Notes under the pieces: model-generated
Seen by the model: only the letters and a program-made list of their open reading frames with translations
Databases searched by the model: none
What the model was told of the DNA's origin: nothing
Assembly (NCBI GenBank): GCA_002480645.1
Contig: DLCN01000006.1
Location: 171,702 to 235,701 of the forward strand
DNA from: Balneolaceae bacterium UBA7797
GTDB lineage: Bacteria > Bacteroidota > Rhodothermia > Balneolales > Balneolaceae
DNA: 64,000 nucleotides
Direction: 5' to 3'
Shown: in pieces, positions 44,874-54,200 of the stretch
How the letters are laid out: every line of letters starts with the position of its first letter
How positions within the stretch are numbered: position 1 is the first letter of the stretch
Translations under genes and position numbers: made by a program

Positions 44874-46067
44874 TTACTTGTCTGTGAGTGATGTTACACC
44901 CGGAAGTTCTTTACCCTCCAGATACTCCAGACTAGCCCCACCACCGGTGGATACGTGTGATACCTGATCACTTAATCCTGCGTTTTTAATAGCTGATGCT
45001 GAATCCCCACCACCAATGATGGTGATCGCACCAAATTTAGTTGCGTCAACCAGTGCCTGAGCTACCGCATTGGTTCCTTCCGCAAACGAAGGCATTTCGA
45101 ATACTCCCATCGGACCATTCCAAACCACCGTTTTAGCTGCTTTAATCGCGTTTCCAAAAGCAATAGAAGTCTGTGGACCAATATCCAACGCTTCCCAATC
45201 ATCTTTGATGTTGTCTTCATCCACAATTTCCTGATTGGCATCATTACTGAAATCATCAGCAATTACAAAATCGAACGGTAACATCAGATTCACTCCGGCT
45301 TCTTTGGCCTTTGCCATCAGATCTTTGGCTACCGGGATCATTTCTTCCTGCAGCAAGGATTTTCCTACTGATTTTCCATTGGCTACCAGAAAAGTATATG
45401 CCATTCCACCACCAATAATGATGGTATCCACTTTTGAAATAAGACTTTCAATAACAGGGATCTTGTCAGATACTTTCGCTCCTCCAAGGATCGCCACAAA
45501 TGGACGTTCCGGTGAATTAACACTATCGCTCAGATATTTGATCTCTTTTTCAAGTAAAAATCCTGAAGCTGCCGGTTGTAAAAATCGTGTTACACCTGCA
45601 ACCGAAGCATGGGCACGGTGACTACTTCCAAAAGCATCATTTACGAATACTTCGGCATGTTCTGCCAGTTGTTTACTAAAAGCCTCATCGTTCGCTGTTT
45701 CTTCTTTATGGAAGCGAACGTTTTCCAGCACAACGATTTCGCCCGGCTCAGCTGCTTCGATCACTGAGGTTGCTTTCTCGCCGACACAATCTTCCGCAAA
45801 GTGAACCTTAGTGTCTACCAGACCGGCCAGATGATCGGCCACCGGTTTTAGTGAAAATTCAGGATTTGGTTCCCCTTTAGGGCGGCCAAGGTGGCTGGTT
45901 AAGATCAGTAATCCGCCATTATCAATTACGTGATTTATAGAAGGCAGTGCCTGTACTACACGATTATCATCGGTAATCTTTCCGTCGATGATGGGCACGT
46001 TAAAATCTACGCGCATCAGCACTTTTTTACCTTTTACATCAATATCATTCAGAGTGAGTTTAGCCAT
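44874..46067 (-). CDS. pgk: Phosphoglycerate kinase
   Basis: 397 residues. It converts 1,3-bisphosphoglycerate and ADP to 3-phosphoglycerate and ATP in the cytosol. Motifs are 'VLMRVDFNVP' at the N-terminus, 'TSHLGRPKGEPN', 'NDAFGSSHRAHASV', 'ILGGAKVSDKI', 'WNGPMGVFE' and 'GGGDSASAI'. Standard single-domain-pair length. It stands alone, with a terminator after it and an inverted repeat (GTTGTA-N3-TACAAC) about 43 bases upstream of the start. Confidence 0.98.
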   Translation of the reverse strand: MAKLTLNDIDVKGKKVLMRVDFNVPIIDGKITDDNRVVQALPSINHVIDNGGLLILTSHLGRPKGEPNPEFSLKPVADHLAGLVDTKVHFAEDCVGEKATSVIEAAEPGEIVVLENVRFHKEETANDEAFSKQLAEHAEVFVNDAFGSSHRAHASVAGVTRFLQPAASGFLLEKEIKYLSDSVNSPERPFVAILGGAKVSDKIPVIESLISKVDTIIIGGGMAYTFLVANGKSVGKSLLQEEMIPVAKDLMAKAKEAGVNLMLPFDFVIADDFSNDANQEIVDEDNIKDDWEALDIGPQTSIAFGNAIKAAKTVVWNGPMGVFEMPSFAEGTNAVAQALVDATKFGAITIIGGGDSASAIKNAGLSDQVSHVSTGGGASLEYLEGKELPGVTSLTDK

Positions 46068-46109
46068 TTTCTAATACCTGTATAGGTTTTTGGTAATTCA
46101 ATTTAGATC

Positions 46110-46124
46110 GTTGTAATGTACAAC
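46110..46124. promoter_or_regulatory. Inverted repeat upstream of pgk
   Basis: GTTGTA-ATG-TACAAC, perfect 6-3-6 inverted repeat, 43 bases upstream of the pgk start. Its size and place suit a dimeric repressor or activator, but no matching regulator is known to me. Confidence 0.35.
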
Positions 46125-46267
46125 CTTTAGCAATTGATTTGTAGCCGAAATGAGTAATTGAATGCTAAGCTTTTATTATGAATTTAATAATTCATTGATC
46201 TCCGCTTTGCTGTCTGATTTTCAACTGTCAGATGCCTATTTTGAGCACCTAAATTTCAGCATAATAT

Positions 46268-47434
46268 ATGAACACCATCTACCTCGATTATGCAGCTACC
46301 ACTCCACTCGATGAACGAGTGTTGGAAGTAATGCTGCCTTACATGACTCAAAATTTCGGGAATGCCAGTTCTGCTCATCATTTCGGGCAAAAGGCCAAGG
46401 TGATGGTGGAGGAAGCCCGCGAAAAAGTTGCTTCTCTGATCAATGCTGAACCATCTGAGATCATTTTTACCAGTGGAGGCACAGAAAGTGATAATGCGGC
46501 CATTCGCGGATTAATGGCTGCATCCCCGGAAAAAAATGTATTGGTCACTTCACCGATCGAACATCATGCAGTACTCACCCCGGTGGAATCTGCAGATTCA
46601 AATGAATGGTCTCATGTTTTTGTACAACCGGACGACACCGGTATCATCACTCCCGAGTCACTGAATGAAGTTTTACATGAGAAAACAGCGCTAGTAAGTC
46701 TGATGCACGTAAACAACGAGCTCGGTACTCTGAACAATATCGAAGCTTTAGCGCACATCGCTCATACCCATGATATTCCGTTTCATACCGATGCCGTACA
46801 AAGCCTTGGGAAGATCCCTCTGGATGTAAAAAAGCTGGATATAGACATTCTAAGCGGAAGTGCGCATAAGATCTATGGTCCCAAAGGTGTTGGTTTGATG
46901 TATGTGAAAAACGGTTCTGAATGGAAACCCTTGCTTATCGGTGGGTCTCAGGAGCGCAGACGACGAGGCGGAACAACCAATGTTCCAGGCGTGATCGGTT
47001 TTGCCAGAGCCTTGGAATTGGCTGTATCTGAAATGGATAAAAATCTAGAGCATTATCGAACACTGAGAGAGATCCTGTTCAGGGAACTGTCCGATAAGCT
47101 GAAAGCATGCAACTGGTTCATCAATGGAAATGAAGATCAGCGGGTACCTCATATTTTGAACATCGCTTTTTTGAATGATGAAGGAAAAGGGATCGATGGG
47201 GAAATGCTACTCTTGAATCTGGATATTGAAGGCATTTGTGTTTCAAACGGATCGGCTTGTACATCCGGAGCCGTGGAGCCATCGCATGTATTATTAGGGA
47301 TGGGACTCAGCGAAGAACGGGCCATGTCAAGTATCCGCATCAGTTTTGGTAAAGATACTTCTGAAAAGGAAGTAGTGCTTTTTGTAGAACGATTGAATAA
47401 TGTATTAACCCGAATGTTTGATCTGGTTTCATGA
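46268..47434 (+). CDS. iscS: Cysteine desulfurase (NifS/IscS group)
   Basis: 388 residues, PLP enzyme that removes sulfur from cysteine for Fe-S clusters or tRNA thiolation. 'YLDYAATTPLDERVL' and 'TSGGTESDN' open the family pattern. The PLP lysine is K201 in 'GSAHKIYGPKG' and the active cysteine is C331 in 'GSACTSGAVEPSH', on the long loop typical of the IscS/NifS class. No iscU or iscA gene is nearby, so it may mainly serve tRNA modification; the symbol is by homology. Its stop overlaps the LOG gene start (ATGA), opening a four-gene coupled operon. Confidence 0.92.
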   Translation: MNTIYLDYAATTPLDERVLEVMLPYMTQNFGNASSAHHFGQKAKVMVEEAREKVASLINAEPSEIIFTSGGTESDNAAIRGLMAASPEKNVLVTSPIEHHAVLTPVESADSNEWSHVFVQPDDTGIITPESLNEVLHEKTALVSLMHVNNELGTLNNIEALAHIAHTHDIPFHTDAVQSLGKIPLDVKKLDIDILSGSAHKIYGPKGVGLMYVKNGSEWKPLLIGGSQERRRRGGTTNVPGVIGFARALELAVSEMDKNLEHYRTLREILFRELSDKLKACNWFINGNEDQRVPHILNIAFLNDEGKGIDGEMLLLNLDIEGICVSNGSACTSGAVEPSHVLLGMGLSEERAMSSIRISFGKDTSEKEVVLFVERLNNVLTRMFDLVS

Positions 47435-47985
47435 AAAAAATATGTGTGTATTGCGGGTCCAGAACTCCCGAAAATCAAGTCATTACTACCGCTGCGTTAA
47501 AGATCGGTGATTTTATAGCCGAAAAAGAATGGTCGTTGGTTTATGGCGGTGGTAAAGTGGGTATAATGGGAATTATAGCTGATGCAACCCTGAAGGCCAA
47601 CGGTGAAGTGATCGGGGTGATTCCAACTCATTTAAAGCGAGCCGAAGTAGTACACCTTGGCCTTACTGAACTTCATGAAACTCAGGATATGCACACCCGA
47701 AAAGCTTTAATGGAATCTCTATCAGATGCTTTTGTAGTTTTACCGGGCGGTTTTGGAACACTCGATGAATTTTTTGAGATCCTGACCTGGCGCCAACTGG
47801 GCATCCATCACAAACCGATCATCTTACTTAATATTGATGGGTATTTCGACGGATTGATCATCTATATGAAGCGGGCATTAAAAGAAGATTTCCTGAAGCA
47901 AGACAGTTTGAATTTATTCCGAGTCGCTGAAAGCTTTCAGGAATGTATCCATATGCTGGATAATGAGCCGGAATTAAATGGATGA
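47431..47985 (+). CDS. LOG-family nucleotide phosphoribohydrolase
   Basis: 184 residues, Rossmann-like. The LOG signature 'PGGFGTLDEFFE' is at 105-116, with 'VYGGGKVGIMG' at 38-47 and the conserved 'MHTRKALM' at 87-94. Family enzymes release the free base from nucleoside monophosphates; bacterial members are often annotated as lysine decarboxylase-like by mistake. It overlaps both neighbours by four bases (ATGA on each side). Confidence 0.92.
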   Translation: MKKICVYCGSRTPENQVITTAALKIGDFIAEKEWSLVYGGGKVGIMGIIADATLKANGEVIGVIPTHLKRAEVVHLGLTELHETQDMHTRKALMESLSDAFVVLPGGFGTLDEFFEILTWRQLGIHHKPIILLNIDGYFDGLIIYMKRALKEDFLKQDSLNLFRVAESFQECIHMLDNEPELNG

Positions 47986-48419
47986 GAGCTTCCCTTTTCG
48001 TAGCCATAATGATCATTTTTGCTTCCTGTGATACCAATTCTAAGCAACTAATTTATTCTATGACAGATATCCCGAACCCACTTCCCGAATGCCCGGATTC
48101 ACCGAATTGTGAGCGGGTTACTATTCAACTTGATCTAACAGCCGACACTCTTCTGGTTGCTATTGAAAAGGCTTTATCAACAATGAATGCTTATAGTATT
48201 GAAGTTCAAAAAGACTCTAACCGAATTGATGCTGTTTTCAGGATCCCGGTTTTTGGCTGGAAAGATGATGTTGCCATATTAATTGAACCGGCTGATGATA
48301 CCATGCAACATGTATTTATCAGAAGTGCCAGCAGAGTGGGGTACTCGGATCTGGGAGTGAATAAACGTCGAGTTCGACGTTTGCTTAAACATTTAAATAA
48401 CTTACTTAACTCACAATGA
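47982..48419 (+). CDS. DUF1499 family lipoprotein
   Basis: 145 residues. The lipobox is 'MIIFASC' (Cys16). The DUF1499 opening 'LPECPDSPNC' is clear, followed by alternating strands ('IDAVFRIPVFGWKDDVAILIEP') and a basic tail. The function of the family is unknown. Overlaps of four bases with both the LOG gene and the following membrane protein gene place it firmly in this operon. Confidence 0.85.
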   Translation: MRASLFVAIMIIFASCDTNSKQLIYSMTDIPNPLPECPDSPNCERVTIQLDLTADTLLVAIEKALSTMNAYSIEVQKDSNRIDAVFRIPVFGWKDDVAILIEPADDTMQHVFIRSASRVGYSDLGVNKRRVRRLLKHLNNLLNSQ

Positions 48420-48799
48420 AATCACTCACTTCATCATTAGGTTTTCTACTCGTAATTTTAGGTTTGGCAGGATATTTTGGCTCTGCTGATACTACGTTCA
48501 TTGCACTCACCCCATCAGCATTTGGAGCTGGTTTTGTGCTGCTTTCAGTTCTTGCCGGTAGAGAATCCATGCAAAAGAATATGCTGGATCTGGCAATGGG
48601 ATTAGCGGTGGTCTCAGCCTTTGCCGGATTACGACTGGTCCCGGATCTATTCCCTATGGTCACAGGATCTGAACCTGTCCGGTTAATAGTTACAACTCAT
48701 TCAGCGATGTTTGTAATGAGTTTGGTATACCTGATTAAAGCATACCAAAGCTACAAACTTCGCGAAAAGCTGGCAGCTGAAGAAGAGGAACATGACTAA
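48416..48799 (+). CDS. Small membrane protein of unknown function
   Basis: 127 residues with four predicted membrane helices (about 7-25, 30-48, 58-75 and 88-108) and a charged C-terminus 'KLAAEEEEHD'. No family is recognised. The start overlaps the DUF1499 stop (ATGA). It is the last gene of the cysteine desulfurase operon and ends 12 bases from the converging acyl-CoA synthetase gene. Confidence 0.65.
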   Translation: MKSLTSSLGFLLVILGLAGYFGSADTTFIALTPSAFGAGFVLLSVLAGRESMQKNMLDLAMGLAVVSAFAGLRLVPDLFPMVTGSEPVRLIVTTHSAMFVMSLVYLIKAYQSYKLREKLAAEEEEHD

Positions 48800-48810
48800 G
48801 ACCGGTTTCT

Positions 48811-50694
48811 TTAGTTCTTATCGTTCTTAAAGATATCTGCTATGATATCACCGTATTTCTCAGCGATCACCTTACGTTTCACTTTAAGAGTTGGAGTGAT
48901 CTCACCGGTCTCCACAGTAAATTCATTAGGTAGTAACCTGAAATCACGGATCTTTTCATGGGATGCCAATTGCTTGGAAAACTCCCTCATTTCTTTTTTG
49001 TATAACGTCTGAATCTCAGATTTTTCTAAAAGATCTTCTATTGAGTCGAAAGAAATATTTTCTTCACGTGCATGTTTTTTTAGGGCATCAAAATCAGGTA
49101 CGATCAACGCAGCCATAAAATTCTGAGCTTCTCCAACCACTACCAGCTGATCGATCCATTTACTGGTTTTAAACATATCCTCGATCGGACCAGGATAAAT
49201 ATTCTTACCACCGGCATTCACGATCATGTGCTTGATCCGGTCGGTGATCTGTAAATAACCGTCAACAAACCGCCCCACATCACCGGTATGGAGCCAGCCG
49301 TCATCATCGATCATTTCTTTCGTGGCTTGCTCATTCTTCCAATACCCTTTCATTACATTCGGGCCTTTACACAAGATCTCACCCGGTTCGCTAGTAGTAT
49401 TGATCGGATAATCTTCCCCGCTTATCTCTGCAATGATCTTTCCGTTATCGAGCGACTGAATACCCACTGTTACCCCGGAGATCACGGTCCCCACCACACC
49501 GGTCACTTCCTGTCCCGGTTTATTGGCAGCCATAACCGGCGAAGTTTCTGTGAGGCCATATCCCTGAAGGATGGGAAGTCCCGCGCATTTAAAGAAGGTA
49601 TCAATATCAGGGGGTAAGGCCGCTCCTCCCGAAACAAAAAGCCGGACATGTTCGCCGGTACGTTGTTTCAGCTTATCAAAAACCAGTTTATCGGCCACTT
49701 TCTTCTGGAGTGATACGAGCCCTCGTTTACCTTCGCTGTATTTTCTACCCACCTCTACCGACCAGTTGAAGATAGCTTTCTTTGCTTCACTTCCTTCTTC
49801 CACACTTTTCACGATCAGATTATACATCTTCTCGAAAAGTCGGGGAACACTGATCATGACCGTTGGTTTAACCTCCGGCATATTTTTGGAAACGGTGTCC
49901 ACACTCTCGGCAAAATAGATCTCTGCCCCACTTGAGATGATGGCATAATATCCTGCTGTTCGTTCAAATGAATGGCAAAGCGGAAGGAATGATAAAGAAC
50001 GATCCTTATCATCCCAGTAAATATGATCGGTAGCAGCTTTCACATTGCTGCAAATATTATGGTGCGTGAGCATGGCACCTTTAGGCTGCCCGGTAGTACC
50101 GGAAGTGTAGATCAAAGTAGAGATATCATCAGGTTTCACCTTTACACTACGCTGATGAATTTGTTTCTCGTACTTAGGAATGAGTGTATTTCCCTCTGTC
50201 ATTACATCATCAAAGAGCTTTACACTGTCGTGCTCGATCAGTTTTTCAACTTTAGGCATATCGAACGCAATGATCTCGGTCAGATCTTTACAATTGTCAA
50301 AGACCTCCACCGCTTTCTTTAATTGAATACCCGTTGAAACGAAAAATATCTTAGTGTCAGAATCAGTAAGAATATACTCACATTGGCTGGGCGGCAAGAT
50401 CGTATAAAGGGAAACATTGATAGCCCCGATCAATTGTAAAGCAAGGTCAACAACTGCCCATTCATATCGGTTCTCACTCAGAATCCCTACCCGGTCGCCG
50501 TGTTCAACACCTTTATCAAGTAAATAGGCTGCAAGAGACTGAACATCGTCATATACCTGATCCCAGTAAACCGGTTCAAAGCTTCCGTTGGGGTCTAGTT
50601 TATGATGAAAAACAGCCTTATTCTGGCCACTATATTTCTTTGACAGATTGATAAAAAGATCCGTCAGGGTCTCAAATGGTACAACAATGGGCAT
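48811..50694 (-). CDS. Long-chain acyl-CoA synthetase (AMP-forming)
   Basis: 627 residues, ANL superfamily, length of long-chain FadD15-like enzymes. The ATP motif is 'LIYTSGTTGQPKGAMLTHHN', the A5 motif 'LQGYGLTETSPV', then 'DDGWLHTGDVG' and 'RIKHMIVNAGGKNIYP'. The C-terminal catalytic lysine is in 'TPTLKVKRKVI'. It activates fatty acids at the membrane for lipid synthesis or degradation. It stands alone, with a 126-base spacer to the divergent Fur-family gene. Confidence 0.93.
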   Translation of the reverse strand: MPIVVPFETLTDLFINLSKKYSGQNKAVFHHKLDPNGSFEPVYWDQVYDDVQSLAAYLLDKGVEHGDRVGILSENRYEWAVVDLALQLIGAINVSLYTILPPSQCEYILTDSDTKIFFVSTGIQLKKAVEVFDNCKDLTEIIAFDMPKVEKLIEHDSVKLFDDVMTEGNTLIPKYEKQIHQRSVKVKPDDISTLIYTSGTTGQPKGAMLTHHNICSNVKAATDHIYWDDKDRSLSFLPLCHSFERTAGYYAIISSGAEIYFAESVDTVSKNMPEVKPTVMISVPRLFEKMYNLIVKSVEEGSEAKKAIFNWSVEVGRKYSEGKRGLVSLQKKVADKLVFDKLKQRTGEHVRLFVSGGAALPPDIDTFFKCAGLPILQGYGLTETSPVMAANKPGQEVTGVVGTVISGVTVGIQSLDNGKIIAEISGEDYPINTTSEPGEILCKGPNVMKGYWKNEQATKEMIDDDGWLHTGDVGRFVDGYLQITDRIKHMIVNAGGKNIYPGPIEDMFKTSKWIDQLVVVGEAQNFMAALIVPDFDALKKHAREENISFDSIEDLLEKSEIQTLYKKEMREFSKQLASHEKIRDFRLLPNEFTVETGEITPTLKVKRKVIAEKYGDIIADIFKNDKN

Positions 50695-50820
50695 ATTGGT
50701 ATGGTATTATGTTGTTCTATTCCTTTTTCACTCCGGCTGGGAATATAATCTAATCTGAAGTAATACACGAGTTTCAAAAGCACTTAAACAAGTCGTATAT
50801 TAACAGAAAAGTTCCTACAC

Positions 50821-51327
50821 ATGGCGCATCCGGCTCACGAAGACACTATTCAACTTGTAAAAGAAATTTTCCGCTCTTATCTGAAGGAAGGAAATCAACG
50901 GCAAACTCCCGAACGATTTATGGTACTGGAAGAGATCTATCGTGCGGATGGTCATTTCGATGCTGATGATATTTTCTTCAGAATGCAGGAAGCCGGTACC
51001 AGAGTAAGTCGTGCCACAGTTTATAATACACTCGATCTGTTAGTAGAATGTGGTTTGGTTCAGCGCCAGCAATTCGGCAAGAGCCAGTATTATTACGAAC
51101 GGGCTTATGCATACCAACAACACGATCATATCATCTGCTCAGAATGTGGACACGTTCTGGAATTTTGTGACCCGAGAATTGGTGAGATCCAGGAGTTGAT
51201 CGGACGAATACACGGTATGAATATTACTTCGCACTCTCTCCACTTCTATGGAACCTGTGAAGATAAAAAAGCCTGCGCGACCCGCAAAGAACAAGCAGGA
51301 AAAAACAGTTTGGTTAGTAAGGGTTAA
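50821..51327 (+). CDS. Fur-family metal-dependent transcriptional regulator
   Basis: 168 residues. The winged-helix DNA-binding domain (about 10-90) includes 'RQTPERFMVLEEIY', 'HFDADDIFFRM' and 'VSRATVYNTLDLLVECGLV'. The metal/dimer domain shows 'HDHIICSECGHVLEF' with a CxxC pair; the second pair is C-x5-C ('CEDKKAC') rather than CxxC. It may be Fur, PerR or Zur; the sequence alone does not decide. No target gene lies next to it, and it converges on ftsX with a 13-base gap. Confidence 0.9.
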   Translation: MAHPAHEDTIQLVKEIFRSYLKEGNQRQTPERFMVLEEIYRADGHFDADDIFFRMQEAGTRVSRATVYNTLDLLVECGLVQRQQFGKSQYYYERAYAYQQHDHIICSECGHVLEFCDPRIGEIQELIGRIHGMNITSHSLHFYGTCEDKKACATRKEQAGKNSLVSKG

Positions 51328-51340
51328 CCTGCTGTAGCTC

Positions 51341-52225
51341 CTATCCCGAAATGTAGGTTTCCTCAATAAACTTACGGGCAGCCAGCCTGCTTCCCCACCA
51401 TCCCATTATTACGGAGAGCAGAAACATTGCACCTATCAGGAAGTACCAGCGACCGAATGGCCATTGCAGAATTCCCATCTCAGGCAGATAAAACGGGATC
51501 ACCATTTCAAAAATAAAAAATACTGCACTTACAGCCAGCACACCAGCCAGTATACCCTGTAAGATCCCTTCAACAATAAATGGACTACGAATAAAACTAT
51601 TGGTTGCCCCCACCAGTTTCATTGCTCTGATCAGTTCCCGCTTGGCATAAATGGTAAGTCTGATAGTATTGTAAACCAGAATTAAAGCCGCCAGTAAAAT
51701 AAGCAGACCTAGCCCGCCACCAATCAGAGTGAACATATTCAGATTGGTTTCCATCACTTTAAGCAGACCTTCATTGTATTCTACTTCATCCACTCCACGC
51801 AGATTACGAATCCTTGAAACCAGATTTTGAACCTGATCCACTTCCGCATCTGCGGAAATTTTCAATCGAAAAGAAGCCGGCAGGAAATTCAATTCCACCA
51901 ATTCTTCAACACCCGGTCCAAATTCCCTTTTCATCACAGCTGAAGCACTGTCTTTAGAAATAAAAGTAACAGCATCTACCATAGATTCGTTATTCAAACT
52001 CCGCGCAATATCCTGCTGGGTTTGGTCATCAACATCAAAAAGATATACTTCTACTTCGATCAGGTCTTTGATCGTCATCGCCTGCATATAGATGTTATAT
52101 GAAAATCTTGAGAGTATCCCCAGCAACAAAATGGCAATGAATAAGGAAAAAATAGAAGTGGTCGCCGCTACTTTAGCCCGCTTTATTCCGGCAAAACCTT
52201 CTTTAATGATATATTTTAGATTCAT
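51341..52225 (-). CDS. ftsX: Cell division protein FtsX
   Basis: 294 residues with four membrane helices: one at about 22-42, then a periplasmic loop (about 45-165), then three at the C-terminus ('GLLILLAALILVYNTIRL', 'GVLAVSAVFFIFEMVIPF', 'FLIGAMFLLSVIMGWWG'). The loop carries the FtsX PAS-like features. It normally partners FtsE to activate peptidoglycan hydrolases at the division site; ftsE is not in the window. Its ATG begins one base after the stop of an outer-membrane barrel gene, an unusual neighbour. Confidence 0.93.
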   Translation of the reverse strand: MNLKYIIKEGFAGIKRAKVAATTSIFSLFIAILLLGILSRFSYNIYMQAMTIKDLIEVEVYLFDVDDQTQQDIARSLNNESMVDAVTFISKDSASAVMKREFGPGVEELVELNFLPASFRLKISADAEVDQVQNLVSRIRNLRGVDEVEYNEGLLKVMETNLNMFTLIGGGLGLLILLAALILVYNTIRLTIYAKRELIRAMKLVGATNSFIRSPFIVEGILQGILAGVLAVSAVFFIFEMVIPFYLPEMGILQWPFGRWYFLIGAMFLLSVIMGWWGSRLAARKFIEETYISG

Positions 52226-52226
52226 A

Positions 52227-54200
52227 TTAGTTTAAGAATTTAGCTCGAATGCCCACCACTAAACGCCGGCCCGGCATTGGATAAGTGGCGGTTTCAAAGT
52301 ACCCCAGCTGACCTAATCCTTCAAGTGTATTTTCCCATCTTATTACAACCATGATACGGCGCACCCGTGCCGAGACCTCTGCATCCATTCTAAAGAAAGC
52401 AAATAACTCACTTTCACTGGCTGTATTGGATTGCCAGAACTGTAATTCGTTATTGAAATAAGCACTTGAATATGGAAATGGAGCCAGTAATGTGCGAACC
52501 CCCATCTTGATGTAAGTGGCACGGTTAAAGGCATAGCCCTTCCAAAAAGCATCATTTCTAATCCAGACTTTAAGATCAGGTTCATTTGTTGCCGCAAGCA
52601 CAGAAGTTGGTGTTTCACTATTGAGCGCATATACCGTAGCCGAGCTTTCAATTTCAAGATGATTGCTTTCGAATCGGCCATACACGGTCCCCGAAAGAAC
52701 CGGTAGCCGCCTGCCGTTTACAAAACTACTATCAGTACTCAGAAATGGCCTTCCTTTACTGATCTTATATCTTGCTGAAATACCTGTTGTAAATCTCTTA
52801 CTTAGAGACAGATCGAGTGAGCCAAAAGCTGAAATTCCATTCTCGTTGGTCAGAGAATCTGATCCTGTGTAATCCAATCCTCTCCAATACAACGATTGCA
52901 TGGATGGCATTCTGCTGAAACTGGAAAGTGAAACCCGGGCATTTACCTTTTCGGTAGCAATGGTTAATCCTCCGGTAACCTCGGCTCCCTGACGTGCATC
53001 GGAACGGGAATTGAGTTCTGCAATTCCGAATAGACCTGCTGAATTTCCAAGATTGAGATCTAACCTTCCATAACCCTGAAATTCAGACCACCCTTTTCGG
53101 GCAATATTCCGATTATTTTTCGAAGAATAGGTTTCAGTCCGGCCACCCGCTTTTAACGAGATCAATGAGAGATCGAACTGTTTAAATGCGTGTGCCTTAT
53201 ACCCGGATATATCCCATGCCAGAGTATCGGTACTGTATGGCAGACTGAATTGATCTTTGGATAATGTAAACTCAAGACCGCTCTTTTCAGCTGAAAGTGT
53301 ATCCGGTCGGTGATATAAACCAATCAGGAAATCCCTTCTTTTTTTAGTGGAAGAAGCTGAACTACGAACTGCAGATGGGGAAAAAACACCAAATGGAAAC
53401 TGGGTTGGATCTGTAACCTGATACCCAAATGATTCTTCCATATCAAACTGATTACGGATGAACAATGCTCTTAACTGAACTCTTTGATTGAGGTAATGAT
53501 AAGCTCTTGCCACGATCTGACTACCTTCCACATCATTTCGGGGGTAATATCCACCATCCCTCCGGTCCCAATAGGAGAGTTCCAGATTAGTTCGTTCAGT
53601 AAAATTCTGTGTTACCATGAATTCCAGATTCCGATAGTTATCCGAAGCCTCATCATAATTCAAATAGCTGATTGGCTGTAACAAATAATAGTTTTTAAGA
53701 CGGATGTCGGTGGATAACAATCCATTCATTTGCTCTGTTACCCGCCCGATCTTATGATGAGGTACATGGTTGTAATTCACCAAACCCGATAAAGGATTTG
53801 AGAGATCAATTCCATCTACCGTAACCCTTTGTTCGTAAGGTGAATACCCATTTATGTAGAAAGCATCCATTCGACCGATAGTACCTTGCCGGGATGAGAT
53901 CACCTCTCTACGATATGCATAAAAATCCCCCCAGTTAGGCCAGATTTGCCATCTCAACAGGCTATCGTTGGTTACTATTTTTTCATTGATGGCGGTATCA
54001 TATCGCCATGGATGCACGTATTCTACTTTGGGTTGCCGTTCTTTTTCCTCAAACTGTCCATTAAAATCATTCTGTGGTCCAAGAGAGTCTACAGACACCG
54101 AATCTACAGGTATATTAACTCCTAAAGTATCCTGTGCATACAGAGGACTGATGACCGAGATGATCATGAAGCCGGATATAATGAGAAAGAATGATCTCAA
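52227..54200 (-). CDS. Outer-membrane beta-barrel protein, TonB-receptor-like
   Basis: 657 residues with a signal peptide (1-22, ending LYAQ). Residues about 100-190 resemble a small plug ('MDAFYINGYSPYEQRVTVDGIDL'). The rest is long amphipathic strands with aromatic girdles, ending '...GRRLVVGIRAKFLN'. It lacks a clear TonB box and carboxypeptidase-like domain, so it may be a receptor-like porin rather than a classical TonB-dependent receptor. The start overlaps the cinA stop by ATGA and the stop is one base before ftsX, so its translation is coupled to both. Confidence 0.65.
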   Translation of the reverse strand: MRSFFLIISGFMIISVISPLYAQDTLGVNIPVDSVSVDSLGPQNDFNGQFEEKERQPKVEYVHPWRYDTAINEKIVTNDSLLRWQIWPNWGDFYAYRREVISSRQGTIGRMDAFYINGYSPYEQRVTVDGIDLSNPLSGLVNYNHVPHHKIGRVTEQMNGLLSTDIRLKNYYLLQPISYLNYDEASDNYRNLEFMVTQNFTERTNLELSYWDRRDGGYYPRNDVEGSQIVARAYHYLNQRVQLRALFIRNQFDMEESFGYQVTDPTQFPFGVFSPSAVRSSASSTKKRRDFLIGLYHRPDTLSAEKSGLEFTLSKDQFSLPYSTDTLAWDISGYKAHAFKQFDLSLISLKAGGRTETYSSKNNRNIARKGWSEFQGYGRLDLNLGNSAGLFGIAELNSRSDARQGAEVTGGLTIATEKVNARVSLSSFSRMPSMQSLYWRGLDYTGSDSLTNENGISAFGSLDLSLSKRFTTGISARYKISKGRPFLSTDSSFVNGRRLPVLSGTVYGRFESNHLEIESSATVYALNSETPTSVLAATNEPDLKVWIRNDAFWKGYAFNRATYIKMGVRTLLAPFPYSSAYFNNELQFWQSNTASESELFAFFRMDAEVSARVRRIMVVIRWENTLEGLGQLGYFETATYPMPGRRLVVGIRAKFLN

